From an uncultured Blautia sp. (lineage in GTDB: Bacteria; Bacillota; Clostridia; Lachnospirales; Lachnospiraceae): DNA of 64,000 nt. Location of the stretch: assembly GCA_934371915.1 (NCBI GenBank), contig CAKROE010000001.1:1-64000 (forward strand), written 5' to 3'. Below, piece by piece: positions 51,615 through 61,149 of this stretch (position 1 is the stretch's first letter; each line of letters begins with the position of its first letter). The notes beneath the pieces are model-generated. The model did not search any database, was not told the origin of the DNA, and saw only the letters and a program-made list of their open reading frames with translations. The position numbers were made by a program, and so were the translations under genes.

Positions 51615-51655
51615 TTGACATTCTCTTTTTTTAGATATATACTTTGATAATCAAA
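51615..51655 (+). promoter_or_regulatory. fab operon promoter with FabT-like operator
   Basis: -35 TTGACA (51615-51620), 17-bp spacer, -10 TATACT (51638-51643). The palindrome TTTGATAATCAAA (51643-51655) covers the predicted start site and matches the FabT (MarR family) box seen ahead of streptococcal fab genes. No fabT gene lies in this window. Confidence 0.8.
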
Positions 51656-51700
51656 ATATTCTAAAACCAAAACAAACAAGAATATGAGGAAACAACAATT

Positions 51701-52702
51701 ATGAATAAAGAACAGACCATAACCGGTGTCATCCGGGGAACGGGAGCCTGCGTACCGGAGCGTATTCTGGACAATGATGAAATTGCAGGCTTTGTGGATA
51801 CCAGTGATGAGTGGATCCGGGAACGGACGGGTGTGAGGAAGCGGCGTATTGCAGAAAAAGAAACGACAGTTTCTATGGCATGTGAGGCGGGACGCCAGGC
51901 AGTCGAAGAAGCCGGAATTTCACCGGGTGAGATCGACATGATCCTCGTTGCAACAGGTTCGCCGGATCAGATTTTTCCGTGTACTGCCTGTCAGGTGCAG
52001 GAAGCACTTGGAGCAGATGGAGCAGTCGGATTTGATCTCAATGCTGCTTGTAGCGGATTTCTTTTTGCTTACAATACCGCACAGGCATACATTGCATCCG
52101 GTATTTACCGGACCGTGCTGGTAATCGGAAGTGAAAGTATTTCAAGGTTGGTTGACTGGACAGACCGCGGTACCTGTATTTTGTTTGGTGACGGAGCCGG
52201 AGCGGTACTGCTTCAGGCAGCAGAGGGAAGAACTTACCGCCCGATAGCACACTCGGATGGAAGTGGCGGTGAAGCACTTACCGGTCCGGGTGTCAGAAAC
52301 AGAATCCGTAGTATTGATAAAGACGGCGAAAAAACAAAAACAGAATATATTACCATGAATGGCAAGGATGTCTTTCAGTTTGCAGTCCGCAAAGTTCCGC
52401 AGGTGATACAGGAAGTTTTAAAAGAAAATAAACTTTCTGCAAAAGACATTGACTGGTTTGTTCTTCATCAGGCAAATGCGAGGATCGTGGATGCAGTTGC
52501 AAGACGACTTCATATAGGAATTGAGAAGTTTCCGATGAATCTTCAGGAATATGGAAATACCTCATCCGCAAGTGTTCCGATTCTTTTGAACGAACTGAAT
52601 CGGAATGGTGTCCTGAAAAAAGGACAGAAACTTGTTCTGGCAGGTTTTGGGGCAGGTCTTTCATGGGGAGCCGACATTCTGGAGTGGGATATCAAGGGGT
52701 AA
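51701..52702 (+). CDS. fabH: 3-oxoacyl-[ACP] synthase III (KAS III)
   Basis: 333 residues. Catalytic C117 in LNAACSGFLF, H in LHQANARI and N in GNTSSASVP complete the Cys-His-Asn triad. It condenses an acyl-CoA primer with malonyl-ACP to start fatty-acid synthesis. First gene of the operon, just after a strong promoter. Confidence 0.95.
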   Translation: MNKEQTITGVIRGTGACVPERILDNDEIAGFVDTSDEWIRERTGVRKRRIAEKETTVSMACEAGRQAVEEAGISPGEIDMILVATGSPDQIFPCTACQVQEALGADGAVGFDLNAACSGFLFAYNTAQAYIASGIYRTVLVIGSESISRLVDWTDRGTCILFGDGAGAVLLQAAEGRTYRPIAHSDGSGGEALTGPGVRNRIRSIDKDGEKTKTEYITMNGKDVFQFAVRKVPQVIQEVLKENKLSAKDIDWFVLHQANARIVDAVARRLHIGIEKFPMNLQEYGNTSSASVPILLNELNRNGVLKKGQKLVLAGFGAGLSWGADILEWDIKG

Positions 52703-52769
52703 AATTCCAAATATAAAAGCAGATATTCTAAAATAAAAAAATAAATTGCAAAAAAAGGAGAAAACGAAA

Positions 52770-52997
52770 ATGTTAGAAAGAATTATTGAACTTACAGCAG
52801 AAACTTTAGGAGCAAACGCAGCAGAGATTACAGCAGAGACCTCTTTTATGGATGATCTTCATGCAGACTCTCTTGATCTCTTTGAACTGGCAATGGCACT
52901 CGAGGAAGAATTTTCTGTAGAAATCCCGAGTGAAGACCTTGAAAAGATCACAACTGTAGCAGATGCAATGAATTACCTGACAGAGCATCAGGCATAA
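52770..52997 (+). CDS. acpP: Acyl carrier protein
   Basis: 75 residues. The phosphopantetheine attachment Ser is S34 in LHADSLDLFEL. Acidic helical carrier of the growing acyl chain. ATG 52770 follows AAAGGAG; an upstream in-frame extension from 52746 includes the ribosome site and is rejected. Confidence 0.96.
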   Translation: MLERIIELTAETLGANAAEITAETSFMDDLHADSLDLFELAMALEEEFSVEIPSEDLEKITTVADAMNYLTEHQA

Positions 52998-53023
52998 GAG
53001 TTACAGATTAAGAGGATTTTATT

Positions 53024-53962
53024 ATGAAGACAGAAATCACAGAATTATTGGGAATTGAATATCCGGTGATTCAGGGCGGTATGGCATGGGTGGCAGAATG
53101 TCATCTGGCAGCAGCCGTATCCAATGCAGGCGGTCTTGGACTGATCGCGGCAGGCGGAGCACCGGCAGAATGGGTAAGAGAGCAGATCCGGGAAACAAAA
53201 AAACTGACTGATAAACCGTTTGGTGTCAATATTATGCTGATGAATCCGGAATCAGAAAAAGTTGCGAAGGTAATTGTGGAAGAAGGCGTGAAAGTCGTGA
53301 CCACAGGAGCCGGAAGCCCGGAAAAATACATGGCAGACTGGAAAGCGGCCGGAGTTAAAGTAATTCCGGTCGTAGCATCGGTAGCACTTGCAAAGCGTAT
53401 GGAACGCTGTGGTGCAGATGCGGTCGTTGCAGAAGGATGCGAAGCAGGCGGACATATCGGAGAACTTACCACAATGGTACTGGTTCCGCAGGTCGCAGAT
53501 GCAGTGAACATTCCGGTGATTGCAGCCGGTGGTATCGCAGACGGCAGAGGAATGGCAGCGGCATTTATGCTCGGAGCGAAAGGAATTCAGATGGGAACTG
53601 TTTTTGCAGCATCAAAGGAATCTGTGATTCATGAAAATTACAAAAACAGTATTCTCAAAGCCAAAGACATTGACAGTCGTGTTACAGGAAGAAGCACCGG
53701 TCATCCGATCCGTGTTCTGCGTAATGATATGGCACGTAAATATCTGGAACTGGAAAAAGCAGGTGCACCGTTTGAAGAACTGGAACAGCTCACCCTGGGA
53801 AGCTTAAGAAAAGCAGTTCAGGAGGGTGATACAAAGAACGGAAGTCTGATGGCAGGACAGATTGCAGGAATGATCAAAGAGGAACGCACCTGTGCAGACA
53901 TTATCAGTTCGACAGTTTCAGAAGCCGGCAAACTGATGAATGGAGTAAGTGAAAATGAGTAA
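53024..53962 (+). CDS. fabK: FMN-dependent enoyl-[ACP] reductase
   Basis: 312 residues of the nitronate-monooxygenase-like FabK family: QGGMAWVAECHLAAAVSNAGGLG, GAGSPEKY, EGCEAGGHIGEL and VIAAGGIADGRG (FMN phosphate-binding). It does the last reduction of each elongation cycle in place of FabI, and confers triclosan insensitivity in known cases. It overlaps fabD by 8 nt. Confidence 0.95.
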   Translation: MKTEITELLGIEYPVIQGGMAWVAECHLAAAVSNAGGLGLIAAGGAPAEWVREQIRETKKLTDKPFGVNIMLMNPESEKVAKVIVEEGVKVVTTGAGSPEKYMADWKAAGVKVIPVVASVALAKRMERCGADAVVAEGCEAGGHIGELTTMVLVPQVADAVNIPVIAAGGIADGRGMAAAFMLGAKGIQMGTVFAASKESVIHENYKNSILKAKDIDSRVTGRSTGHPIRVLRNDMARKYLELEKAGAPFEELEQLTLGSLRKAVQEGDTKNGSLMAGQIAGMIKEERTCADIISSTVSEAGKLMNGVSENE

Positions 53963-54881
53963 GATTGCTTTTATTTATCCGGGACAGGGTGCACAGAGCG
54001 TCGGAATGGGCGCAGATTTTTATGAAAAAAGCCCTTTATCAAAAGCTGTATTTGATCAGGCATCCGAGGCTGTCTCCCTGGATTTGAAAAAACTTTGTTT
54101 CGAAGAAAATGATCTTCTGAACAAAACCGAATACACACAGGTGGCAATGGTAACGGCCTGTCTTGCAATGACAAGAGCAGTAGAAGCTATGGGACTTCAG
54201 GCGGATATGACGGCCGGTTTAAGTCTTGGCGAATATTGTGCAATCGCGGCAGCAGGCGGAATGTGTGATCTGGATGCGATTCGTACAGTGCGTGCAAGAG
54301 GTGTTTTTATGGAACATGCGGCACCGGAAGGAACCGGAGCAATGTCTGCAGTACTCGGCCTTGACGCAGGTGTGATCGAGGATGTTTTAAGAGACAGAGA
54401 GGGCGTATCCATTGCGAATTACAACTGTCCGGGACAGATCGTGATCACCGGAGAAGCGAAAGCAGTCGCCGAAGCAGGAAATGCGCTTAAGGAAGCAGGT
54501 GCAAGAAGAGTACTTCCGCTTAAAGTCAGCGGACCTTTTCATTCACCGATGATGCAGCCGGCAGGGGAAGAACTGGCGAAGGTTTTTGCCGGAGTCAGCA
54601 TGAATCCATTGAAGCTGCCGTATGTGGCAAATATCAATGCGGAAGTTGTCACGGACTGCGGAAAAATCGAAGGACTTCTGGTAGCGCAGGTCAGCGGCTC
54701 TGTTCGCTGGCAGCAGAGTGTGGAGACTATGATCCGCGAAGGAGCAGATACTTTTGTGGAGATCGGACCGGGCAAAACACTGACCGGATTCCTTCGAAAA
54801 ATTGATAAAAATGTAAAATCATATCACATCGGAAGCTGGGAAGAGGCTGTTTCGGTGTGCGAGGAACTGAAACAGAAATAG
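53955..54881 (+). CDS. fabD: Malonyl-CoA:ACP transacylase
   Basis: 308 residues. Starts FIYPGQGAQSVGMG; nucleophile Ser in AGLSLGEYCA, catalytic His in GPFHSPMM. Loads malonyl groups on ACP. ATG 53955 lies inside the fabK end with GGAG 9 nt upstream; an alternative GTG at 53949 is too close to that site. Confidence 0.95.
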   Translation: MSKIAFIYPGQGAQSVGMGADFYEKSPLSKAVFDQASEAVSLDLKKLCFEENDLLNKTEYTQVAMVTACLAMTRAVEAMGLQADMTAGLSLGEYCAIAAAGGMCDLDAIRTVRARGVFMEHAAPEGTGAMSAVLGLDAGVIEDVLRDREGVSIANYNCPGQIVITGEAKAVAEAGNALKEAGARRVLPLKVSGPFHSPMMQPAGEELAKVFAGVSMNPLKLPYVANINAEVVTDCGKIEGLLVAQVSGSVRWQQSVETMIREGADTFVEIGPGKTLTGFLRKIDKNVKSYHIGSWEEAVSVCEELKQK

Positions 54882-54915
54882 ACAGATATAGCAGATGCCG
54901 GGAGGAGAGAAATAA

Positions 54916-55665
54916 GTGGCAGAGCAGAATAAAAAGAAAGTAGCTGTTGTGACCGGTGCATCCAGAGGAATCGGAAGAGCCATTGCACTGGAACTTGCAT
55001 CAAGAGGCGCAGCAGTTGTGATCAATTATAATGGTTCGGAAGAACGTGCAAAAGAAGTACAGAAAGAAATTGAGGAAAAAGGCGGCGAGGCTGAGATCAG
55101 ACAGTGGAATGTGGCTGATTTTAGTGCCTGCGAAAGAGCAGTAAAAGATATCGTAAAAACACATGGAAGTATCGACATTCTGGTAAACAACGCCGGAATT
55201 ACGAAGGACGGGCTCCTGATGGGAATGTCAGAATCGGATTTTGACAGTGTGATCGATGTCAACCTCAAGGGAACTTTCAATATGATGCGTTTTGTTTCCA
55301 GACAGATGCTCCGCCAGCGCTGTGGCCGTATCATCAGTATGGCATCTGTAGTCGGAATCGCCGGAAATGCAGGACAGGCAAACTATGCGGCATCCAAAGC
55401 AGGAATCATCGGCATGACAAAAAGTGCGGCAAGAGAACTTGCATCCCGTGGGGTTACAGTCAATGCAGTGGCACCGGGATTTATTGAGACAGAAATGACA
55501 GCAGTATTATCCGAAGAAGTAAAAAAAGCATCTGCCGCACAGATTCCGCTCGGCCATTTCGGCAAACCGGAAGACATTGCAAAAACAGTAGCTTTTCTGG
55601 CTTCAGATGATGCAGCATACATTACAGGACAGGTAATTCAGGTTGACGGAGGTATGGTCATATGA
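54916..55665 (+). CDS. fabG: 3-oxoacyl-[ACP] reductase
   Basis: 249 residues, short-chain dehydrogenase. NADPH site [12 protein letters not shown] motif, catalytic S-Y-x3-K in [13 protein letters not shown] start with GGAGGAG. Its stop overlaps the fabF start (ATGA). Confidence 0.95.
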   Translation: MAEQNKKKVAVVTGASRGIGRAIALELASRGAAVVINYNGSEERAKEVQKEIEEKGGEAEIRQWNVADFSACERAVKDIVKTHGSIDILVNNAGITKDGLLMGMSESDFDSVIDVNLKGTFNMMRFVSRQMLRQRCGRIISMASVVGIAGNAGQANYAASKAGIIGMTKSAARELASRGVTVNAVAPGFIETEMTAVLSEEVKKASAAQIPLGHFGKPEDIAKTVAFLASDDAAYITGQVIQVDGGMVI

Positions 55666-56903
55666 GCAAGAGACGAGTAGTTGTCACCGGGCTTGGCGCG
55701 GTTACTCCTATTGGAAATAATGTAAAAGATTTCTGGGCAGGTATCCGCACCGGAAAGGTCGGTATCGGACCGATCACAAAGTTTGATACCACAGATTACA
55801 AAGTAAAAATTGCCGCAGAAGTAAAGGATTTTAATGCAAAAGACCATCTGGATCCGAGATCGGCAAGACGTATGGATCCGTTTTGCCAGTATGCAGTGAC
55901 GGCGGCAAAAGAAGCACTTGAAGATTCCGGTATTGATATGGAAAAGGAAGATTCTTTCCGGGTCGGCGTGATTGTCGGATCAGGAATCGGAAGCCTTCCG
56001 CAGGTAGAAAATAACTATGAAAAAATCATCACGAAGGGACCGGGAAAAGTTAATCCGCTGATGGTGCCGATGATGATCTCAAATATGGCAGCAGGAAATA
56101 TCTCCATTCAGCTTGGGCTTCGCGGCAAATGTACGGATGTTGTGACAGCCTGTGCTTCGGGAACTCACAGTATCGGTGATGCGTTCCGTGCGATCCAGTA
56201 CGGGGATGCAGAGGTTATGCTGGCAGGAGGAACCGAAAGCTGTATCTGCCCAACCGGTGTAGCCGGGTTTACCGCACTTACCGCACTTACAAAAACAGAA
56301 GATGCCACAAGAGCGTCCATTCCGTTTGACAAAGACAGAAGTGGTTTTGTACTTGGGGAAGGCGCCGGAATCGTTGTTCTTGAAGAACTGGAACATGCGA
56401 AAGCAAGAGGTGCCAGAATCTATGCAGAACTGGTTGGTTATGGTGCAACAGCAGATGCATTCCATATCACATCCCCGGCAGAGGATGGTGCGGGAGCTGC
56501 CAGAGCAATGGAACTTGCCATGGAAGAAGCGGGTGTACAGCCATCCGAGGTTGAATATATCAATGCACATGGAACAAGTACCCATCACAATGACCTGTTT
56601 GAGACAAGGGCTATCCATAAGGCATTTGGTGAGGCAGCAAAAAATCTGGTTGTAAATTCTACAAAATCCATGATCGGACATCTTCTCGGAGCTGCCGGTG
56701 GTGTGGAGTTTGTGACCTGTGTTAAATCTCTGGAAGATGGTTTTATCCATCAGACAGTCGGAACAACGGAGCCGGATGAAGAGTGTGATCTGAATTATGC
56801 GATCGGTGCGCCGGTAGAAAAAGAAATCCGTTATGCAATGAGCAATTCACTTGGATTCGGCGGACACAATGCAACACTTCTTGTAAAGAAATATGAGGGT
56901 TGA
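55662..56903 (+). CDS. fabF: 3-oxoacyl-[ACP] synthase II (KAS II)
   Basis: 413 residues. Catalytic C164 in TACASGTHS, His residues in [11 protein letters not shown] and [13 protein letters not shown]. Elongating condensing enzyme. Translation coupled to fabG. Confidence 0.96.
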   Translation: MSKRRVVVTGLGAVTPIGNNVKDFWAGIRTGKVGIGPITKFDTTDYKVKIAAEVKDFNAKDHLDPRSARRMDPFCQYAVTAAKEALEDSGIDMEKEDSFRVGVIVGSGIGSLPQVENNYEKIITKGPGKVNPLMVPMMISNMAAGNISIQLGLRGKCTDVVTACASGTHSIGDAFRAIQYGDAEVMLAGGTESCICPTGVAGFTALTALTKTEDATRASIPFDKDRSGFVLGEGAGIVVLEELEHAKARGARIYAELVGYGATADAFHITSPAEDGAGAARAMELAMEEAGVQPSEVEYINAHGTSTHHNDLFETRAIHKAFGEAAKNLVVNSTKSMIGHLLGAAGGVEFVTCVKSLEDGFIHQTVGTTEPDEECDLNYAIGAPVEKEIRYAMSNSLGFGGHNATLLVKKYEG

Positions 56904-56909
56904 TAAATA

Positions 56910-57377
56910 ATGGAATTTGAAAATCTTCTTACATTAATAAAAACTGTGTCAGACTCTGAGCTGACGGAGTTTGCTTATGAAGAAAACGGAACCTGCATTC
57001 ATCTGAAAAAGAAAAAAGAAACTGTGGTGATTGCAGGAAATACATCTGATGCACCTGTTATGGGACTTGAAAATATGCAGACAGCAGGAAATACAATGCT
57101 GAAAGAGTCAGATATCGTACAGCAAAATCAGGGCGAACCGGAAGGCCAGATTGTCAAATCTCCACTGGTCGGAACTTTTTATGCAGCACCATCGGAGGAC
57201 GCAGAACCGTTTGTTTCTGCTGGAGATTCTGTAAAAAAAGGCCAGACTCTTGCAATCGTAGAAGCGATGAAGCTGATGAATGAAATTGAGAGTGATTTTG
57301 ACGGAAAAGTTGCAGAAATTTATGTAGAGAACGGACAGGCAGTGGAATATGGACAGCCACTGTTCCGTATTGTGTAA
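56910..57377 (+). CDS. accB: Biotin carboxyl carrier protein of acetyl-CoA carboxylase
   Basis: 155 residues. The biotinylated lysine is K121 in EAMKLMNE; a Thr/Gln-rich linker joins an N-terminal ~35-residue helical part to the biotinyl domain. ATG 6 nt after fabF. Confidence 0.95.
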   Translation: MEFENLLTLIKTVSDSELTEFAYEENGTCIHLKKKKETVVIAGNTSDAPVMGLENMQTAGNTMLKESDIVQQNQGEPEGQIVKSPLVGTFYAAPSEDAEPFVSAGDSVKKGQTLAIVEAMKLMNEIESDFDGKVAEIYVENGQAVEYGQPLFRIV

Positions 57378-57461
57378 AGTTACGGAGAAAAGAGTGGACA
57401 ATTCGGACGTACTAAGAAAGCAATGTGTATAAGTTGTTCATTTCGAACGGGAGTATAGATT

Positions 57462-57890
57462 ATGAATAGATTAGGCGTAAAAGAAATAGAACAGATTCTT
57501 CCTCACAGACATCCATTTCTTCTTGTGGATTATATCGAGGATTATGAGCCGGGCAAGTTTGCCATCGGTTATAAATGTGTGACTTTTCGTGAGGACTTTT
57601 TTAAGGGACATTTTCCGCAGGAACCGGTCATGCCGGGAGTCCTGATGGTGGAAGCACTTGCACAGACAGGTGCTGTGGCAATCTTGAGTCTCGAAGAAAA
57701 CAAAGGCAAGATTGCATATTTTGGCGGAATCAAAAACTGCAGATTTCGCGGAAAAGTTGTTCCGGGAGACAAGCTCCGTCTGGAAACAACGATTATCAAA
57801 TGCAAAGGACCGGTTGGCGTGGGCCATGCGGTTGCAAGCGTTGATGGCAAAGTAGTTGTTGATGCAGAACTGACTTTTATGATTGGATAG
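57462..57890 (+). CDS. fabZ: 3-hydroxyacyl-[ACP] dehydratase
   Basis: 142 residues, hot-dog fold. LPHRHPFLLVD at the start, catalytic His in FKGHFPQEPVMPG and Glu in MVEALAQ. Lies inside the carboxylase genes, as in many Firmicutes. Confidence 0.95.
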   Translation: MNRLGVKEIEQILPHRHPFLLVDYIEDYEPGKFAIGYKCVTFREDFFKGHFPQEPVMPGVLMVEALAQTGAVAILSLEENKGKIAYFGGIKNCRFRGKVVPGDKLRLETTIIKCKGPVGVGHAVASVDGKVVVDAELTFMIG

Positions 57891-57900
57891 GTGACACACA

Positions 57901-59244
57901 ATGATTAAAAAAGTGCTGATTGCAAATCGGGGAGAGATTGCAGTGCGGATCATCCGTGCATGCAGAGAAATGGGAATAGAGACCGTAGCTGTTTATTCAG
58001 AGGCAGACAGAGATGCTCTTCATACACAGCTTGCAGATGAAGCAGTCTGCATCGGACCGGCACCGTCCTCCCAGAGTTACCTCAGCATGGAAAACATCAT
58101 CAGTGCAACAATTGTTACAGGCGCCGATGCGATTCACCCGGGATTTGGATTTCTCTCGGAAAACAGCCGTTTTGCAGAACTTTGTGAGCAGTGCAACATC
58201 ACATTTATCGGACCTCCGGCAAATGTGATCGCAAGTCTCGGAAACAAACAGGCGGCAAAAAATACCATGGCAGCTGCTGGTGTTCCAATCATTCCGGGTG
58301 GCAAAAATCCAATCTACACAGTAGAAGAAGGACAGAAAGAAGCGGAAACGATCGGATATCCGGTTATTATTAAAGCTGCGCTTGGCGGTGGCGGAAAAGG
58401 TATGCGTGTGGCAGATACACCAGCAGATTTTGAGGAAAGTTTCCGCACCGCACAGAAAGAAACACAGATGGCTTTTGGTGATTCTACCATGTATGTAGAA
58501 CATTTTGTGCGTCATCCGAGACACATTGAATTTCAGATCATGGCGGACAAGTTTGGAAATGTGATTCATCTGGGCGAGCGTGACTGTTCTATTCAGCGAA
58601 ATCATCAGAAGATGATTGAGGAATCTCCGTGCGAAGTGATTTCAGAGGAACTTCGTAAGAAAATGGGTGATGCAGCCGTAAAGGCAGCAAAAGCAGCCGG
58701 TTATGAAAATGCCGGAACGATAGAGTTTCTTCTTGATAAAGAAGGCAGATTCTATTTTATGGAGATGAATACCCGTATTCAGGTCGAGCATCCGGTGACA
58801 GAGTGGGTAACGGGTGTGGATCTTGTCAAAGAGCAGATACGTATTGCATCCGGACTGCCGCTTTCCTTAAGCCAGGAGGATATTCATCTGACCGGTCATG
58901 CAATTGAGTGCAGGATTAATGCAGAAAATCCGGCGAAAGGTTTCCGGCCATCACCTGGAACGATTACGGATATGTATTTTCCGGGAGGAAAAGGAATCCG
59001 TATCGATTCCGCAGTTTACAGTGGTTATACGATCCCGCCGTATTATGATTCTATGATCGCGAAGGTGATCGTGTGGGCAAAGAACCGTACAGAAGCAATA
59101 CGCAAGATGCAGAGTGCGCTTGGCGAGGTGATCATTGAAGGAATCGATACCAATGTAGACTATCAGTATGAGATTCTGGAGAACCCGGATTTTCAGTCCG
59201 GAAATACAGATGTGGAATTTATTGAGCGGATGGAGGCGAACTGA
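57901..59244 (+). CDS. accC: Biotin carboxylase subunit of acetyl-CoA carboxylase
   Basis: 447 residues. ATP-grasp: KVLIANRGEIAVRIIRACREMG, GGGGKGMR glycine loop, EMNTRIQVEHPVTE. Carboxylates biotin on AccB using ATP and bicarbonate. 10 nt after fabZ. Confidence 0.97.
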   Translation: MIKKVLIANRGEIAVRIIRACREMGIETVAVYSEADRDALHTQLADEAVCIGPAPSSQSYLSMENIISATIVTGADAIHPGFGFLSENSRFAELCEQCNITFIGPPANVIASLGNKQAAKNTMAAAGVPIIPGGKNPIYTVEEGQKEAETIGYPVIIKAALGGGGKGMRVADTPADFEESFRTAQKETQMAFGDSTMYVEHFVRHPRHIEFQIMADKFGNVIHLGERDCSIQRNHQKMIEESPCEVISEELRKKMGDAAVKAAKAAGYENAGTIEFLLDKEGRFYFMEMNTRIQVEHPVTEWVTGVDLVKEQIRIASGLPLSLSQEDIHLTGHAIECRINAENPAKGFRPSPGTITDMYFPGGKGIRIDSAVYSGYTIPPYYDSMIAKVIVWAKNRTEAIRKMQSALGEVIIEGIDTNVDYQYEILENPDFQSGNTDVEFIERMEAN

Positions 59245-59249
59245 CGATT

Positions 59250-60977
59250 ATGAAATTGGACAACATGTTCAAAAAGACAAGAATTGTTTCCAGAATACAG
59301 AGCCATAATGCGGCACGCGCTTCCAGACCGGAAGTGCCGGAAGGACTTCTGCGTAAGTGCAACAAATGTGGTGCGGCGATCATCACAGAAGATGTTAAAC
59401 AGAATCATTATACCTGCCCGAAATGTGGCGGATATTTTCGCGTTCATGCATATCGCAGAATCCAGATGGTGATGGATGAGGGAACTTTTGAGGAATGGGA
59501 TCATGACCTGATCGGTGAAAATCCGATGAATTATAAGGGATATCCGGAAAAGGTGACTGCGCTTCAGGCAAAGACCGGGCTGAAAGAAGCGGTTGTCACG
59601 GGAAAAGGAAAAATTAACGGAAGGGAAACCGTAATTGCGGTCTGCGACGGAAGATTCCTGATGGCAAGCATGGGCTGGGCTGTCGGAGAAAAAATCACGA
59701 GAGCGGTAGAACGCGCGACTAAGGAGAAACTTCCGGTCATTATTTTTGCCTGTTCCGGTGGAGCCAGAATGCAGGAGGGAATCACATCTCTGATGCAGAT
59801 GGCAAAAACGTCCGCGGCACTTGAGCGGCACAGCAAGGCGGGGCTTCTTTATGTAAGCGTTCTGACGGAGCCGACGACCGGTGGAGTGACAGCAAGTTTT
59901 GCGATGCTGGGTGACATTATTCTTGCGGAACCTGGGGCATTGATCGGTTTTGCGGGACCACGTGTGATCGAGCAGACGATTCGACAGAAACTGCCGAAAG
60001 GTTTTCAGAGAGCGGAGTTTCTTGTAGAACATGGATTTGTCGATGATATTGTAAGACGTGAGAATCTGAAAGAGACGCTTGGGAAGATACTGGAGATGCA
60101 TGAGATTTCCGGTTCCTCAGACGATTCAATAGATGAAATGCACGCAGCGAAATCTTCATCGGAGTCAGACTTTGAGTCTGCCGACATCAACCCTTACCTC
60201 ACAGCCTGGGATCGTGTGCAGCTTTCGCGTAAGATCGACCGTCCATCCGGCAGTGATTATATAGAAGCTCTTTTTACAGATTTTATGGAATTTCATGGTG
60301 ACCGCAATTACGGTGATGACAAGGCAATCATTGGTGGAATTGCGAAATTTCACGGCAGACCGGTCACAGTCATCGTACAGGAAAAAGGAACAAACACAAA
60401 AGAAAACATTGCGCATAATTTTGGTATGCCGATGCCGGAAGGCTACCGCAAAGCGCTGCGTCTGATGAAGCAGGCGGAGAAATTTCATCGCCCGGTCATT
60501 TGTTTTGTTGATACACCAGGAGCTTTCTGTGGAATTGAGGCGGAAGAACGTGGTCAGGGTGAGGCGATCGCCCGTAATTTATGGGAACTTGCCGGATTGA
60601 AAACATCGGTTCTTTCAATCGTGACCGGAGAGGGCGGCAGCGGCGGTGCGCTTGCACTTGCAGCAGGAGATCAGGTATGGATGCTGGAAAACTCCGTGTA
60701 TTCCATTCTTTCTCCGGAAGGTTTTGCGAGCATTCTCTGGAAAGACAGCACGAAGGCAAAAGAAGCGGCAGCAGTTATGAAGCTGACAGCAGCGGATCTT
60801 TACGAAAAAGGAATCATCGAGCAGGTGATCCCGGAACCGGAGAATCTGACACCGGAAAGTATGTGGCAGGTAACTGACCGCCTGGATGAAAAAATCAAGG
60901 ATTTTCTTTACAAATATACAAATTTAACAGAAGAAGAATTACTGGAAACAAGATACGAGCGTTTCAGGAAATTCTGA
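59250..60977 (+). CDS. accDA: Fused acetyl-CoA carboxylase carboxyltransferase (beta-alpha)
   Basis: 575 residues. N-terminal AccD part (1 to about 285) with a C4 zinc ribbon (C37, C40, C56, C59) and ACSGGARMQEG; C-terminal AccA part (about 305-575) with DKAIIGGIAKFHGRP, VDTPGAFCGIEAEERGQ and GEGGSGGALALAAGD. A Ser/Asp-rich linker joins them. In most bacteria accD and accA are separate genes, so this is a true fusion read through one frame. It moves CO2 from biotin to acetyl-CoA. Last gene of the fab operon, followed by a terminator. Confidence 0.94.
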   Translation: MKLDNMFKKTRIVSRIQSHNAARASRPEVPEGLLRKCNKCGAAIITEDVKQNHYTCPKCGGYFRVHAYRRIQMVMDEGTFEEWDHDLIGENPMNYKGYPEKVTALQAKTGLKEAVVTGKGKINGRETVIAVCDGRFLMASMGWAVGEKITRAVERATKEKLPVIIFACSGGARMQEGITSLMQMAKTSAALERHSKAGLLYVSVLTEPTTGGVTASFAMLGDIILAEPGALIGFAGPRVIEQTIRQKLPKGFQRAEFLVEHGFVDDIVRRENLKETLGKILEMHEISGSSDDSIDEMHAAKSSSESDFESADINPYLTAWDRVQLSRKIDRPSGSDYIEALFTDFMEFHGDRNYGDDKAIIGGIAKFHGRPVTVIVQEKGTNTKENIAHNFGMPMPEGYRKALRLMKQAEKFHRPVICFVDTPGAFCGIEAEERGQGEAIARNLWELAGLKTSVLSIVTGEGGSGGALALAAGDQVWMLENSVYSILSPEGFASILWKDSTKAKEAAAVMKLTAADLYEKGIIEQVIPEPENLTPESMWQVTDRLDEKIKDFLYKYTNLTEEELLETRYERFRKF

Positions 60978-60983
60978 ACAAAC

Positions 60984-61015
60984 CTCCCTGTGGTTTCGGC
61001 CGCGGGGAGATTTTT
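60984..61015 (+). terminator. Terminator of the fab operon
   Basis: CTCCCTGTGG / CCGCGGGGAG stem (two G-U pairs) with TTTCGG loop, then ATTTTTC. A second small hairpin (CAGGAG…CTCCTG) lies at about 61027-61045. Confidence 0.8.
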
Positions 61016-61149
61016 CGTTATCTGCCAGGAGAAAATTCTCCTGCAAATGTATTTAACGTAGATTTTACCGGACCCGGGTAGTTCTTTTTACACAGGTATG
61101 ACAGAATAGCTGCATCAACGAAGAAAATTCGAAAAGGATTTGGAGGAAA

